This document shows, in pieces, positions 18,461-26,099 of a stretch of 64,000 nt of DNA. Both the position numbers and the translations under genes were made by a program. This DNA is from Streptomyces hundungensis (GTDB lineage: Bacteria > Actinomycetota > Actinomycetes > Streptomycetales > Streptomycetaceae), in contig NZ_CP032698.1 in NCBI RefSeq assembly GCF_003627815.1, positions 5,146,001-5,210,000 of the forward strand, in the 5' to 3' direction. A model generated the notes under the pieces. That model was not told the origin of the DNA, ran no database searches, and saw only the letters and a list, made by a program, of their open reading frames with translations. The first letter of the stretch is position 1. The number at the start of each line of letters is the position of its first letter.

Positions 18461-19300
18461 TCACTCCTGGAGAGCAGTGAGCGCTTTATGGATCAGGGTC
18501 TTGGCCATGGGGCCGTAAGCAGCCGCCCGCCCCATCTGATGGAAGGCATTGAGGTAGGCATCGACCTCTGCTCGGTTGGTCACGCGGACCATCGCGGTCA
18601 GGGTCTCCACCTGGATCTCGCGATCATCGAATGCGTAGAACGATTCGAGCGGCCATACCGGGCGGCGTGACAGGTGAGGGATGATTCCGAACGCCAGGTT
18701 CGAGCGTCCGATGACGGTCAGAAAGTGTTCGAGCTGCTCGGCATGGTCAGGCAATTCGGTCATCGGCATATAAAGGGCCGACTCTTCCACGAGGATGGAC
18801 ACCTGGCTGCTTTTGAGCGTGGCGGTCGAGCGCTCCAGGCGAGCCTTTACAGCGTCCTCGACGTCATCGGGAAGGTTCCTGAATTGACGGATCGTGCGGA
18901 GAATTCCCCGGGCGTACGCTTCCGTCTGAAGCATCCCCGGGAGCACTCCGCAGCTATACACGCGGAAGGCTCGTGTCTCCTGGTAGATGTGGCTGCGTTG
19001 CGCCTTGCCAAGGCCGCCCCGGAGATACTGGGCCCACTGGACATAGAGCGTCCTGGCCGTCCGCGTGGTGTCGATCAGGGCTTCTGCTTCGTCTGGCTTT
19101 CCGCACGCCGTGCACCATGCGCGGATGTCGGCAGGTCTGGGAATCGTCTTGCGGTTGATGATCCGATGGCTTTTGGAGCGGTCCCAGCCGCACAGAGCGG
19201 CCAGCCGGGCCCCTGATAGATCGGCATCCTCCATCATTCGGACGAGCCGGTCGGCAACTGCCTTGTGGGCTTCTTCAGCCGTCGACAGGGGTGAGGTCAT
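18461..19300 (-). CDS. Scr1/WhiJ-like HTH regulator with DUF5753-type domain (copy 1)
   Basis: A 279-residue regulator. An N-terminal XRE-like helix-turn-helix (about 12-65; GARLAALCGWDRSKSHRI) is followed by the large C-terminal domain typical of streptomycete Scr1/WhiJ-type proteins, with landmarks YQETRAFRVY, VLPGMLQTEAYARGIL, LVEESALY and FGIIPHL. These regulators usually work with a small partner encoded alongside. The ATG start is 18 bp after the stop of the DUF6879-like gene. The paralogue at 20734-21582 aligns over its full length with only moderate identity by eye. Confidence 0.9.
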   Translation of the reverse strand: MTSPLSTAEEAHKAVADRLVRMMEDADLSGARLAALCGWDRSKSHRIINRKTIPRPADIRAWCTACGKPDEAEALIDTTRTARTLYVQWAQYLRGGLGKAQRSHIYQETRAFRVYSCGVLPGMLQTEAYARGILRTIRQFRNLPDDVEDAVKARLERSTATLKSSQVSILVEESALYMPMTELPDHAEQLEHFLTVIGRSNLAFGIIPHLSRRPVWPLESFYAFDDREIQVETLTAMVRVTNRAEVDAYLNAFHQMGRAAAYGPMAKTLIHKALTALQE

Positions 19301-19318
19301 GGACTGGCCGCTGTTCTT

Positions 19319-19846
19319 TCAGACCGTGTACTTGTCGTGGGGGACAGCGCGTTCCCAGACTGCTGCGAACATGTCGACGCATCGCGCCGCCACGTCCGCC
19401 CGCTCCGTATAGTCCGTGTGCACCCAACGTCCGTCGCCGTCAAAGACGTTGAACTGGACCAGCTTTTCGTCGAACAGCCAGAAGTCATTGCCTGGCAACA
19501 TCAAATCGGATGCTTGCCGACGGGGGAGCCATCGAACTTGCTCCCCACAGGCGACGTTGCCGAAGGTGACGTCGTGCTCCCATTTGATGTAGTCCGAGAC
19601 GGGTTCTCCCACCACCCGCGCACGGCGTACCACGACGCCTTGGGCTGTCACGTCTTTGATGAGGCCGTGCCAGTCATCGCGCCACCACGAGGAGAGGTCG
19701 TTCCAGTCCTTTCGCTCTCCTGCCAGCCAGGCGTCGAACGCCGGGTGCTCTCCAGGAACGGCGTACGCGTCGCGGGTCTCAAGGTGCACCGCTGAACGCT
19801 CGCACTGGCGGAGCAGACGGGCGAACTCAGCCAGACTCTGCGACAC
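19319..19846 (-). CDS. DUF6879-like protein (copy 1)
   Basis: A 175-residue soluble protein from a family regularly found beside Scr1/WhiJ-type regulators in Streptomyces. It starts MSQSLAEFARLL and contains AVHLETRDAY, GVVVRRARVVGEPVSDYIKWEH and a Trp/Phe-rich second half (LPGNDFWLFDEKLVQFN), ending PHDKYTV. The paralogue at 21610-22140 shares these landmarks. Its start overlaps the preceding 76-residue gene by 20 bp, so the two are coupled. No catalytic motif is evident and the molecular role is unknown. Confidence 0.85.
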   Translation of the reverse strand: MSQSLAEFARLLRQCERSAVHLETRDAYAVPGEHPAFDAWLAGERKDWNDLSSWWRDDWHGLIKDVTAQGVVVRRARVVGEPVSDYIKWEHDVTFGNVACGEQVRWLPRRQASDLMLPGNDFWLFDEKLVQFNVFDGDGRWVHTDYTERADVAARCVDMFAAVWERAVPHDKYTV

Positions 19847-20057
19847 GGATTGCCTCCTTGAGGAGCGGGATCATCCTGGACTCCAGGACGATCAGCGTCT
19901 CATCCTCGGCGCGGGGCGAGTCGGCCGCCGTACGGGCCTGAGCGTCTTCCCCGGCTCGCAGCCCCTGCACCAGCAGCCGCCTGTTGTCATCCACCCAGAC
20001 TGCCGGGCATCCGTTCACGTCCGACTCGGGGTCTTTGCCGATGAAGGTGTAGGTCAT
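19827..20057 (-). CDS. 76-residue cassette-leading protein (copy 1)
   Basis: A small protein, MTYTFIGKDPESDVNGCPAV at the start, with WVDDNRRLLVQG in the middle and a helical end (VLESRMIPLLKEAIRVAE). The gene at 22115-22372 encodes a clear relative (FIGIDPDTGQQGSPTVWVDE). It is first in the transcribed order of this cassette and overlaps the DUF6879-like gene. Function is unknown; it is predicted soluble and acidic. Confidence 0.8.
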   Translation of the reverse strand: MTYTFIGKDPESDVNGCPAVWVDDNRRLLVQGLRAGEDAQARTAADSPRAEDETLIVLESRMIPLLKEAIRVAESG

Positions 20058-20323
20058 GGTGCGCCCTCCCGATAGAGGTGTTGCACTGCGGTGCAGTCTG
20101 TTACACGAGCCTCGATGGTCGAACTCCCTTGGTCAAGGGGGCGGTTCATCCATGGGTTGCGGGGAGGGCTTCCGCGTGAGCCCCGCGCACGCCGGATCCC
20201 GCGGCGGCTGACACGCAATCGAGCGGTCTGCGTCGCGCAACTCGCTGTGTCAAAAGGTGAGTTGAGAAGGGTCCGCGTCCGCGGCAACCCGTGCCCGGGC
20301 TGGCTGGGGAATGCGGAAGGGCC
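20058..20323. other. Inter-cassette spacer
   Basis: A gap between the two cassettes. A perfect stem TGCAC-TGCG-GTGCA at 20082-20095 lies 25-38 bp upstream of the 76-residue gene and could be an operator. The 36-residue peptide homology breaks off at about 20323. The in-frame extension of that frame to 20054 has no recognisable protein features, and I see no remnant of a methyltransferase gene. Confidence 0.5.
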
Positions 20324-20398
20324 CGGCGGCTTGTCGCGGTGGCTGTCACTGTCGGAGGTGTCCGGCTTCCCGGAGCGGTCTTCGGCCTTCTTGCCCGT
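20324..20398 (-). pseudogene. Broken copy of the 36-residue peptide gene
   Basis: About 25 codons here match the peptide gene at 18017-18127 (GKPDTSDSDSHRDKPPGP against GKPDTSDSDGHRDRPPGP), and the preceding GAGG site is kept. The start codon is ACG instead of ATG, and after PPGP the sequence departs, losing the short Lys-ended tail. Asp-Gly has become Asp-Ser. It is probably not translated, unless an upstream in-frame ATT is used. Confidence 0.65.
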
Positions 20399-20405
20399 GG
20401 TGGCC

Positions 20406-20642
20406 TCAATCCCCTTGTGAGTGCAGTGGATTGAACCCCCGCGTCCCGTGGGGGTGGTTCCTGACCTTCGCCGCGGCGTCGTAGGCCGCGCTCCACTGCT
20501 TCGCCGCCCTGGCTTCCGCCAACTCCCGTACCAGGGCCGCACAGGCCCCGCACCCCTTCCCCGGGGTGCAGTCATACAGGTAAGCCTCCACCGCGCCGGC
20601 CAACTCCACCGGCGGCCGTGGGTACCTCAACGGAGCAGCCAT
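20406..20642 (-). CDS. 78-residue conserved protein with C-x5-C-x2-C (copy 2)
   Basis: The paralogue of 18135-18371, identical in length, starting MAAPLRYPRPPVELAGAVEA and keeping all three Cys (DCTPGKGCGACAAL). Only about a dozen residues differ, mostly near the ends. The upstream noncoding DNA is also closely similar (GGTGGGACTGTCGTG is shared), so the duplication is recent at this point. A purine-rich AAGGGAAGCC site precedes the ATG. Confidence 0.8.
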   Translation of the reverse strand: MAAPLRYPRPPVELAGAVEAYLYDCTPGKGCGACAALVRELAEARAAKQWSAAYDAAAKVRNHPHGTRGFNPLHSQGD

Positions 20643-20712
20643 GGCTTCCCTTCCTTGGTGGGACTGTCGTGCCAAGGACGGTAGGGAGAGAGGAGCCACC
20701 GGGGCCACGTTC

Positions 20713-20729
20713 TTGCATGGACTTGCACG
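20713..20729 (-). promoter_or_regulatory. Direct-repeat operator candidate (copy 2)
   Basis: On the plus strand TTGCATG and TTGCACG stand 10 bp apart, at the same place relative to the flanking genes as the pair at 18441-18457. A single TTGCACG also lies upstream of the other cassette's first gene, at 22406-22412. Confidence 0.5.
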
Positions 20730-20733
20730 CGAA

Positions 20734-21582
20734 TTACTGGAGCGAGGCGATCGCCTCTGTAATGCGAGCACGGGCGCCCGAGCCGTATACGGCCATCTCC
20801 GCCAGTTGGGAGAATGCCTTGGCATAGACGCTGATCTCACTCGGAGCTGACACATTCACAGCGGCTGTCAGCAGTTCGACGCTCGCTTGTTGCTCGTCGA
20901 ACAGGTAGAACGCTTCGAGGGGCCACACGCGCCGCTCGGCCGTGAACGGAATGACACCGAGGCTCACGTTCGGCAGAGCCATCACTGCGAGCAGATAGCC
21001 AAGCTGTCCGGCCATCGTGTCAGCGTCACCGATGCGATAGCGCAGCACCGTCTCTTCCAGGAGCAGCGCGAACCGGTGACTGCCTTGGTGAAGGACATGC
21101 GAACGCTCGACGCGTGACGCCGCGGCCTCGGAGGAGTCATCCGGGGTGCCTTGGAAGGCGGCGATCGTGGAGAGCAGGGCTGACGCGTATGCCTCCGTCT
21201 GAAGCATCCCAGGAACGACGTTCGAGCAGTACACGCGAAAGTGCTGCGTGCCCTCGTAGAGCGGGACCACTTCCTCCTGTGCCCGGCGCATCCCGTGCCG
21301 GTGGAGCTTCTTCCAGTGGACGTACATCTGATCGGCCTGGCGGTTCGCTGCGACGAGGTCCGCGACCTGGTCGTCCGCACCACACGCCTTGCACCATGAA
21401 CGGATGTCGGCGTCGGAGGCAGGCGTCTTTGCCCGCTCGATACGTGACGACTTGGCAGGGCTCCAACCACACCGAAGCGCCAGCTGTTGGCCGGTCAACT
21501 CTGCGTCCCTGCGCAGCTCTCCAAGGCGAGCGGCAAGTCGCTCACGGGCAGCCTGAGCGCCGGACGAGGGGGATGCGGACAC
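20734..21582 (-). CDS. Scr1/WhiJ-like HTH regulator with DUF5753-type domain (copy 2)
   Basis: A 282-residue regulator with the same layout as copy 1: an N-terminal helix-turn-helix (about 12-65; GQQLALRCGWSPAKSSRI), then the C-terminal domain with YEGTQHFRVYCSNVVPGMLQ, LLEETVLRYRIGD and LGVIPFTAERRVWPLEAF. By eye it differs from copy 1 at more than half of positions, so this pair split much earlier than the 78-residue genes, or the latter were homogenised. It probably autoregulates the cassette (inference). Confidence 0.9.
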   Translation of the reverse strand: MSASPSSGAQAARERLAARLGELRRDAELTGQQLALRCGWSPAKSSRIERAKTPASDADIRSWCKACGADDQVADLVAANRQADQMYVHWKKLHRHGMRRAQEEVVPLYEGTQHFRVYCSNVVPGMLQTEAYASALLSTIAAFQGTPDDSSEAAASRVERSHVLHQGSHRFALLLEETVLRYRIGDADTMAGQLGYLLAVMALPNVSLGVIPFTAERRVWPLEAFYLFDEQQASVELLTAAVNVSAPSEISVYAKAFSQLAEMAVYGSGARARITEAIASLQ

Positions 21583-21609
21583 CAGCTGGCTCTTCGGTAT
21601 CCGGCTCGG

Positions 21610-22140
21610 TCAGACCGAGTACTTCTCGTGCGGGGTGCCACGCTCCCAGACGGCCTCGAAGGCGGCCGAGGCCAGCCGCACCACGGCCGCTTCGGAGCGG
21701 ACCTCCCAGCCCGGCTCCGACCAGTTGCCGTCACCGGAGAAGTGGTTGAAGAGCACAGTCCCGTTGTCGAACACCCAGCAGTCATTACCCGGCAGGGCTA
21801 TGTCCGACGCCAGCCGCCTGGGAAGCCAGCGCACTTGTTCCCCGGCGAGAAGGTTGACCACAGTGCCGGCGTGCTCGTACCGGATGTAGTCGGTGACCGG
21901 TTCGGAGACGACGCGAGCGCGACGGACCACGACACCTCGGGCCACGGTCCTCTGGATCAAATCAACCCAAGGCGTCCAGTACTCCGAAGCCGGGTCAACA
22001 TCGCGTTGTCCTGTGCGCTTCCAGTTCTCGAAGTCCTCGGCCTCGTCTCCCACGCCGTAGGAATCGCGCATCTCCAGGTGCACGGCCGAATGCTCGGCCG
22101 CCGCCAGCAACTCGTCAAAGCCCGGCTCGCTCTGCGACAT
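21610..22140 (-). CDS. DUF6879-like protein (copy 2)
   Basis: A 176-residue paralogue of 19319-19846, starting MSQSEPGFDELLAAAEHSAV and ending PHEKYSV. Shared landmarks are AVHLEMRDSYG, VVVRRARVVSEPVTDYIRYEH, EQVRWLPRRLASDIALPGND and the Trp-rich end. It overlaps the preceding 85-residue gene by 26 bp. The two copies keep the same overlap pattern, which argues that the whole operon layout is inherited rather than assembled twice. Confidence 0.85.
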   Translation of the reverse strand: MSQSEPGFDELLAAAEHSAVHLEMRDSYGVGDEAEDFENWKRTGQRDVDPASEYWTPWVDLIQRTVARGVVVRRARVVSEPVTDYIRYEHAGTVVNLLAGEQVRWLPRRLASDIALPGNDCWVFDNGTVLFNHFSGDGNWSEPGWEVRSEAAVVRLASAAFEAVWERGTPHEKYSV

Positions 22141-22372
22141 CGCACGCCTCCCTCAGCATCGGCACCATGCGGACCGGAATACGGATCACAGCCTCGTGCG
22201 AGGGGATGCCCGGCGCGTGGCCCGGAGCCTTGAACGCCGCACACTCCGCCTCCAACGTCCCGTCCGGCTTCCAGCCCTGGAGCACGAGTTCCCTCTTCTC
22301 CTCGTCCACCCAGACGGTAGGGGAACCCTGCTGGCCGGTGTCTGGATCAATCCCGATGAACCGTAGTGCCAT
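22115..22372 (-). CDS. 85-residue cassette-leading protein (copy 2)
   Basis: A small protein starting at the ATG of MALRFIGIDPDTG; the frame extends upstream without a better start. It is related to 19827-20057 through FIGxDPxxxxxGxPxVWVD and the C-terminal MVPMLREACDVAE. It is the first gene of the whole island. Function is unknown. Confidence 0.78.
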   Translation of the reverse strand: MALRFIGIDPDTGQQGSPTVWVDEEKRELVLQGWKPDGTLEAECAAFKAPGHAPGIPSHEAVIRIPVRMVPMLREACDVAERAGL

Positions 22373-22475
22373 GACTGCCTCCGGCGTCGAGTGGCTTACG
22401 CCAACTTGCACGAGCGTCGCGTGCCGGGGGAGGAACGTCAAGGGCGCGAGCTACCTGCTTGGCGCGGACGCAGAG

Positions 22476-22512
22476 GGTCCGGCCCGCCGCGGGGAATGCG
22501 GCGGGCCGGGCC
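22476..22512. terminator. Terminator hairpin downstream of the first LCP gene
   Basis: GGTCCGGCCCGCCGC and GCGGCGGGCCGGGCC pair over 15 bp (one G-U) around a 7-nt loop, just after the LCP stop at 22533 and before the accessory island's promoter region. Confidence 0.75.
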
Positions 22513-22532
22513 CAACTGGCGGGCGGGCAGGG

Positions 22533-23819
22533 TTACTTGACCGTCACCGTGTCGTCGTTCTTCAGCTCGTTCACCAGCTGTGTCACCTTCGGCTTGTCCC
22601 ACAGGAGGGACGTCTGGGGGCCGTCGCCCGCGACCGGCATGTTCATCGAGACGCCGTCGCCGCCGGTGATGCCCTTCATCGCCCAGAACATGGAGCCCAG
22701 GTCGAACAGGCTCATGTCCTTGTCGACGATCAGGGTGTCCAGACCGGCGCCCATCACCGGGTACAGCTTGAACGGGTTGAGGACGGTCGTGGGGGTCGCC
22801 GTCTGGCTGGCGAGGGCAGCCAGGAACTTCTGCTGGTTCTTGGTGCGCTCCAGGTCACCGGCCGCGTACCCGTGCCGGTTGCGGACGAACGCCAGGGCCT
22901 GCTGGCCGTCGAGGGTCTGTTTGCCCTTCTTGAAGTCCGCGCCGGAGTCCTTGTCCTTGATGTCCTGCGGGATGTCGATGTCCACGCCGCCGACCGCGTC
23001 CACGATGTTCGCGAACCCGGCGAAGCCGATCTCCGCGTAGTGGTCGATGTGCAGGCCGGTGTTGGCCTCGATGGTGCGGACCAGGAGCTCGGGGCCGTCC
23101 ATGGAGAACGCCGCGTTCAGCTTGTTGCTGCCCTTGGCCGGGAAGACCTTGCCGCTCTGGGAGCCCTTGAAGCTGGGGATCTTCACCCAGGAGTCGCGCG
23201 GCAGCGACACCATCGTGTTCCCGTGGTCGCCGACGTGCAGCAGGATCATCGAGTCCGTGCGCTTGCCGTCGGCCGAGCCGGTGTGCAGCTTCTTCTTCTC
23301 CTCCGCGGACATGCCGTCGCGGGAGTCGGAGCCGACGATCAGGTAGTTGGTGCCCTTGCCCTCGTCGGGCCGCTCGATGACCTTGGACAGGTCCACCTCG
23401 CGGCGCACCTTGCCGTCCGCCCAGAAGTACGTGGCGACCGAGGTCACCAGGAGCACGCCGACCAGGGTCAGCGCGCCGATGGTGATCCGTCTGCGCCAGT
23501 TCGGCGCCGCCCCCGGCCTCCGGGCCCCGCCGCGCCGTGGTCCCTCGGGGCCCCCGGGCCCGGCCGGGCCGCGCCCCGAGCCGTAGACGTGGCCCTCGCT
23601 GTAGCCGCTGTCGTACGAACCCTGCCCGGGCACACCGCCCTGCCCGTACCGGGGCTGTCCGTAGCCGTCGTCGTACGCGGGCTGCTGCTGGGGGACGGGC
23701 CGCTGGACGTGCGGCATCCGGCGCGCGCCCTCGGGCCGCGCGGCGGAGCTGCCGCGACCGTAGCCGTCGTCACCGTTTCCGCGGGCGTCGCCATCGCGGG
23801 CGTCGGGCCATTCGTTCAT
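22533..23819 (-). CDS. LytR-CpsA-Psr (LCP) family protein 1
   Basis: A 428-residue membrane protein of the LCP family, which transfers lipid-linked glycopolymers such as teichoic acids onto peptidoglycan. A disordered Gly/Tyr/Arg-rich cytoplasmic part (about 1-95) precedes one helix (about 98-120) and the extracellular LCP domain. Its signatures are NYLIVGSDSRDG, MVSLPRDSWVKIP, DHYAEIGFAGFANIVDAVGG and QALAFVRNRHG. There is no LytR_C domain, unlike the paralogues at 24492 and 27265. I chose the ATG of MNEWPD; an ATG four codons upstream is possible. It is the nearest of five LCP genes to the island. Confidence 0.92.
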   Translation of the reverse strand: MNEWPDARDGDARGNGDDGYGRGSSAARPEGARRMPHVQRPVPQQQPAYDDGYGQPRYGQGGVPGQGSYDSGYSEGHVYGSGRGPAGPGGPEGPRRGGARRPGAAPNWRRRITIGALTLVGVLLVTSVATYFWADGKVRREVDLSKVIERPDEGKGTNYLIVGSDSRDGMSAEEKKKLHTGSADGKRTDSMILLHVGDHGNTMVSLPRDSWVKIPSFKGSQSGKVFPAKGSNKLNAAFSMDGPELLVRTIEANTGLHIDHYAEIGFAGFANIVDAVGGVDIDIPQDIKDKDSGADFKKGKQTLDGQQALAFVRNRHGYAAGDLERTKNQQKFLAALASQTATPTTVLNPFKLYPVMGAGLDTLIVDKDMSLFDLGSMFWAMKGITGGDGVSMNMPVAGDGPQTSLLWDKPKVTQLVNELKNDDTVTVK

Positions 23820-23937
23820 GCCGTCCAGCATGCACGGCCGCCCCGGGCGCCTGACAGGGCAGGGGGGAGTTCGGGGCCGGGCTGTTGCAAGGCTGATGCA
23901 ATGAGCCGGAAATCGTACGGCGCCTACAGTGGAACGC

Positions 23938-24462
23938 ATGACTGATCTTCCGGGCAAGCCGACCTCGGCCTCCCGAACCACCCTGAGCCACATCATGACC
24001 ACCCATGACACCAACCTCCTGGGCACCGTGCACGGCGGCGTGATCATGAAACTGGTGGACGACGCCGCCGGCGCCGTCGCCGGACGCCACTCGGGCGGCC
24101 CGGCCGTCACCGCCTCGATGGACGAGATGGCGTTCCTCATGCCGGTCAGGGTGGGGGACCTGGTGCATGTGAAGGCGCAGGTCAACTGGACCGGCCGGTC
24201 CTCCATGGAGGTCGGTGTGCGGGTGCTCGCCGAGCGCTGGAACGAGTCGACCCCGGCCCAGCAGGTGGGCTCCGCCTATCTCGTCTTCGCCGCCGTCGAC
24301 GCCGACGGCAAGCCGCGTACGGTGCCGCCGGTGATCCCGGAGACCGAGCGCGACGAGCGCCGCTACCAGGAGGCCCAGATCCGCCGCACCCACCGGCTCG
24401 CCCGGCGCCGCGCGATCATGGACCTGCGGGAGAAGCGCTCCGCCGAGGGCCTCGACGACTAG
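23938..24462 (+). CDS. Acyl-CoA thioesterase (hotdog fold, YciA/BFIT type)
   Basis: A 174-residue single hotdog-domain thioesterase that hydrolyses acyl-CoA to free acid and CoA. HDTNLLGTVHGGVIMKLVDD carries the family's catalytic/structural residues, followed by TASMDEMAFLMPVRVGDLV. The C-terminal 25 residues are highly charged. The ATG has no ribosome site; TACAGT (23925-23930) ends 7 nt upstream, so translation is probably leaderless. It stands alone between two LCP genes on the other strand, and its stop is 29 bp from the next gene's stop. Confidence 0.9.
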   Translation: MTDLPGKPTSASRTTLSHIMTTHDTNLLGTVHGGVIMKLVDDAAGAVAGRHSGGPAVTASMDEMAFLMPVRVGDLVHVKAQVNWTGRSSMEVGVRVLAERWNESTPAQQVGSAYLVFAAVDADGKPRTVPPVIPETERDERRYQEAQIRRTHRLARRRAIMDLREKRSAEGLDD

Positions 24463-24491
24463 ACCCGCGCCGTCCGAGTAGCCCCGACCCG

Positions 24492-25979
24492 TCAGGGGCA
24501 GACCACCCGGTCGCCCGTCACCGTGCCGAAGTCACCCTGCGGCTGCTCCTCCGCGCGGACGGGGACGACGTCCTTGAAGTCGGCGCCCGCCGTCACCTTC
24601 ATCGTGGCGCCCAGGCCCTTGACCGGGCGCAGCTCGCTGCCCGGCAGGGCCAGCGCCAGGGACTCGGCCGAGCGGTCCCAGCGCGGGTCGTACTCGATCA
24701 GGGTGCGGCGCATGTCGAGGTTGGTGCTGGCCCGGGGGGAGCCGGTGGTCTTGAAGCCGGTGGCGCGCAGCCCGTCGTCCACGCGGCGGCCGAGCCCGTC
24801 GGTGCGGGTCCCGTTGTAGACCTGCACCCGGATCTGCTCGGGGGCGACCTCGACGATGGAGCCCGGGGCCCGCGGCGGCTTGGCGTCCTTGGTGGCCGGC
24901 TGCGGTGTGGGCTTCGGCGGGGCGTGCGGGGCCAGCGGCTTGTCGTCATGGAGGAGCTGGAAGAGCTTCTTCGCCTTCACCTCGTCCCACTTCACCGTCG
25001 AGCCGACGCCCTTCACGGCGAAGCCGAGCTGTCCGAGCGGCACGGTCGTGAAGTCCGACGAGGAGGGGGTGAAGCCCTTCATCGCGGCGGTGAAGCCCAG
25101 CATCTCCTCGACCCCGAAACCCTCGTCGGCGCGTACCGAGGAGAGCAGGGACGAGGCGACCTCGCGGAACTTCACCGGGTTCAGGAGCACCCCGTTGCTC
25201 GTCGCCTTCTCGATGAGCGCGGCCAGGAAGCGCTGCTGGCGCTGCATGCGGCCGAGGTCGGAGGAGCCGTCGGCGTGCCGCGAGCGTACGTACTGGAGGG
25301 CTTCCCCGCCGTTCAGCTCATGGGTGCCGGCGCCGAGGTCGAGGCCGGTGTAGCTGTCCTTCATGGGGCGGGCCGTGCAGATCTGCACCCCGCCGACCAC
25401 GTCGACCGTCTTCATGAAGCTGGTGAAGTCGACCTCCAGATAGTGGTCGATCTTCAGACCCGTCATGCCCTCGACGGTGCGCACCGTCAGCGAGGGACCG
25501 CCCTCGGCATAGGCGGCGTTCAGCTTCACCGGGTGCCGGGGGTGGTTGTGGCCGGTGGCCTCGTCGGTGTGCTCGGGCACCTCGGCGTAGGAGTCGCGCG
25601 GCAGGCTCACCACGCTGACCCGGTCCCGGTCCGCGGAGACGTGCACGATCATGATCGTGTCGGTGCAGTGGCAGGGCGCACCGCCGAGGCGGTACTTCTG
25701 CTTCTCCTCCGGCGTGATCTTGTCCCGTCCGTCGGTGCCGACGAGCAGGATGTTGGTGCCGAGGCTGCCCTGCGGCCGGTTCTTCATGTCCCGGAACGGG
25801 TCCACCCGGCCGATCCCGCCGTCCAGGCTGGTCACCACCGCGTGTCCGACCCCGCCCGCGCCGAGCACCAGGACGGACAGGGTGGTCGCGAGCCGCATGC
25901 CCCAGCGGGGGCGCTCGTCCTGCTGTCTGCTGGGGGGCCGACCGGGTCGTACGGAGCGCGGGCGGGGCGGCGTGGGCAC
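24492..25979 (-). CDS. LCP family protein 2 with LytR_C domain
   Basis: A 495-residue envelope protein. The GTG start is chosen because GGAGG lies 5 nt upstream. A short basic Pro/Arg-rich N-terminus leads to one helix (LATTLSVLVLGAGGVGHAVV), then the LCP domain (NILLVGTDGRDK, VVSLPRDSYAEVP, DHYLEVDFTSFMKTVDVVGG, ALQYVRSRHADGSSD) and a Pro-rich hinge. A C-terminal LytR_C domain (IRVQVYNGTRTDGLGRRV) ends in a conserved Cys. It is divergent from the glycosyltransferase gene, with 120 bp for two promoters, which suggests a shared pathway. Confidence 0.92.
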   Translation of the reverse strand: MPTPPRPRSVRPGRPPSRQQDERPRWGMRLATTLSVLVLGAGGVGHAVVTSLDGGIGRVDPFRDMKNRPQGSLGTNILLVGTDGRDKITPEEKQKYRLGGAPCHCTDTIMIVHVSADRDRVSVVSLPRDSYAEVPEHTDEATGHNHPRHPVKLNAAYAEGGPSLTVRTVEGMTGLKIDHYLEVDFTSFMKTVDVVGGVQICTARPMKDSYTGLDLGAGTHELNGGEALQYVRSRHADGSSDLGRMQRQQRFLAALIEKATSNGVLLNPVKFREVASSLLSSVRADEGFGVEEMLGFTAAMKGFTPSSSDFTTVPLGQLGFAVKGVGSTVKWDEVKAKKLFQLLHDDKPLAPHAPPKPTPQPATKDAKPPRAPGSIVEVAPEQIRVQVYNGTRTDGLGRRVDDGLRATGFKTTGSPRASTNLDMRRTLIEYDPRWDRSAESLALALPGSELRPVKGLGATMKVTAGADFKDVVPVRAEEQPQGDFGTVTGDRVVCP

Positions 25980-26099
25980 GGGGACCTCCGCGGGTGACAA
26001 GGGGGATCCTGAGCACCGTAGGCCCATACGATCAGCTACCCCGTGCACCGCCCGGCCGCCGCGCGACCTTGTCCCCCGTTCGCGGTAACGTGACCACCG

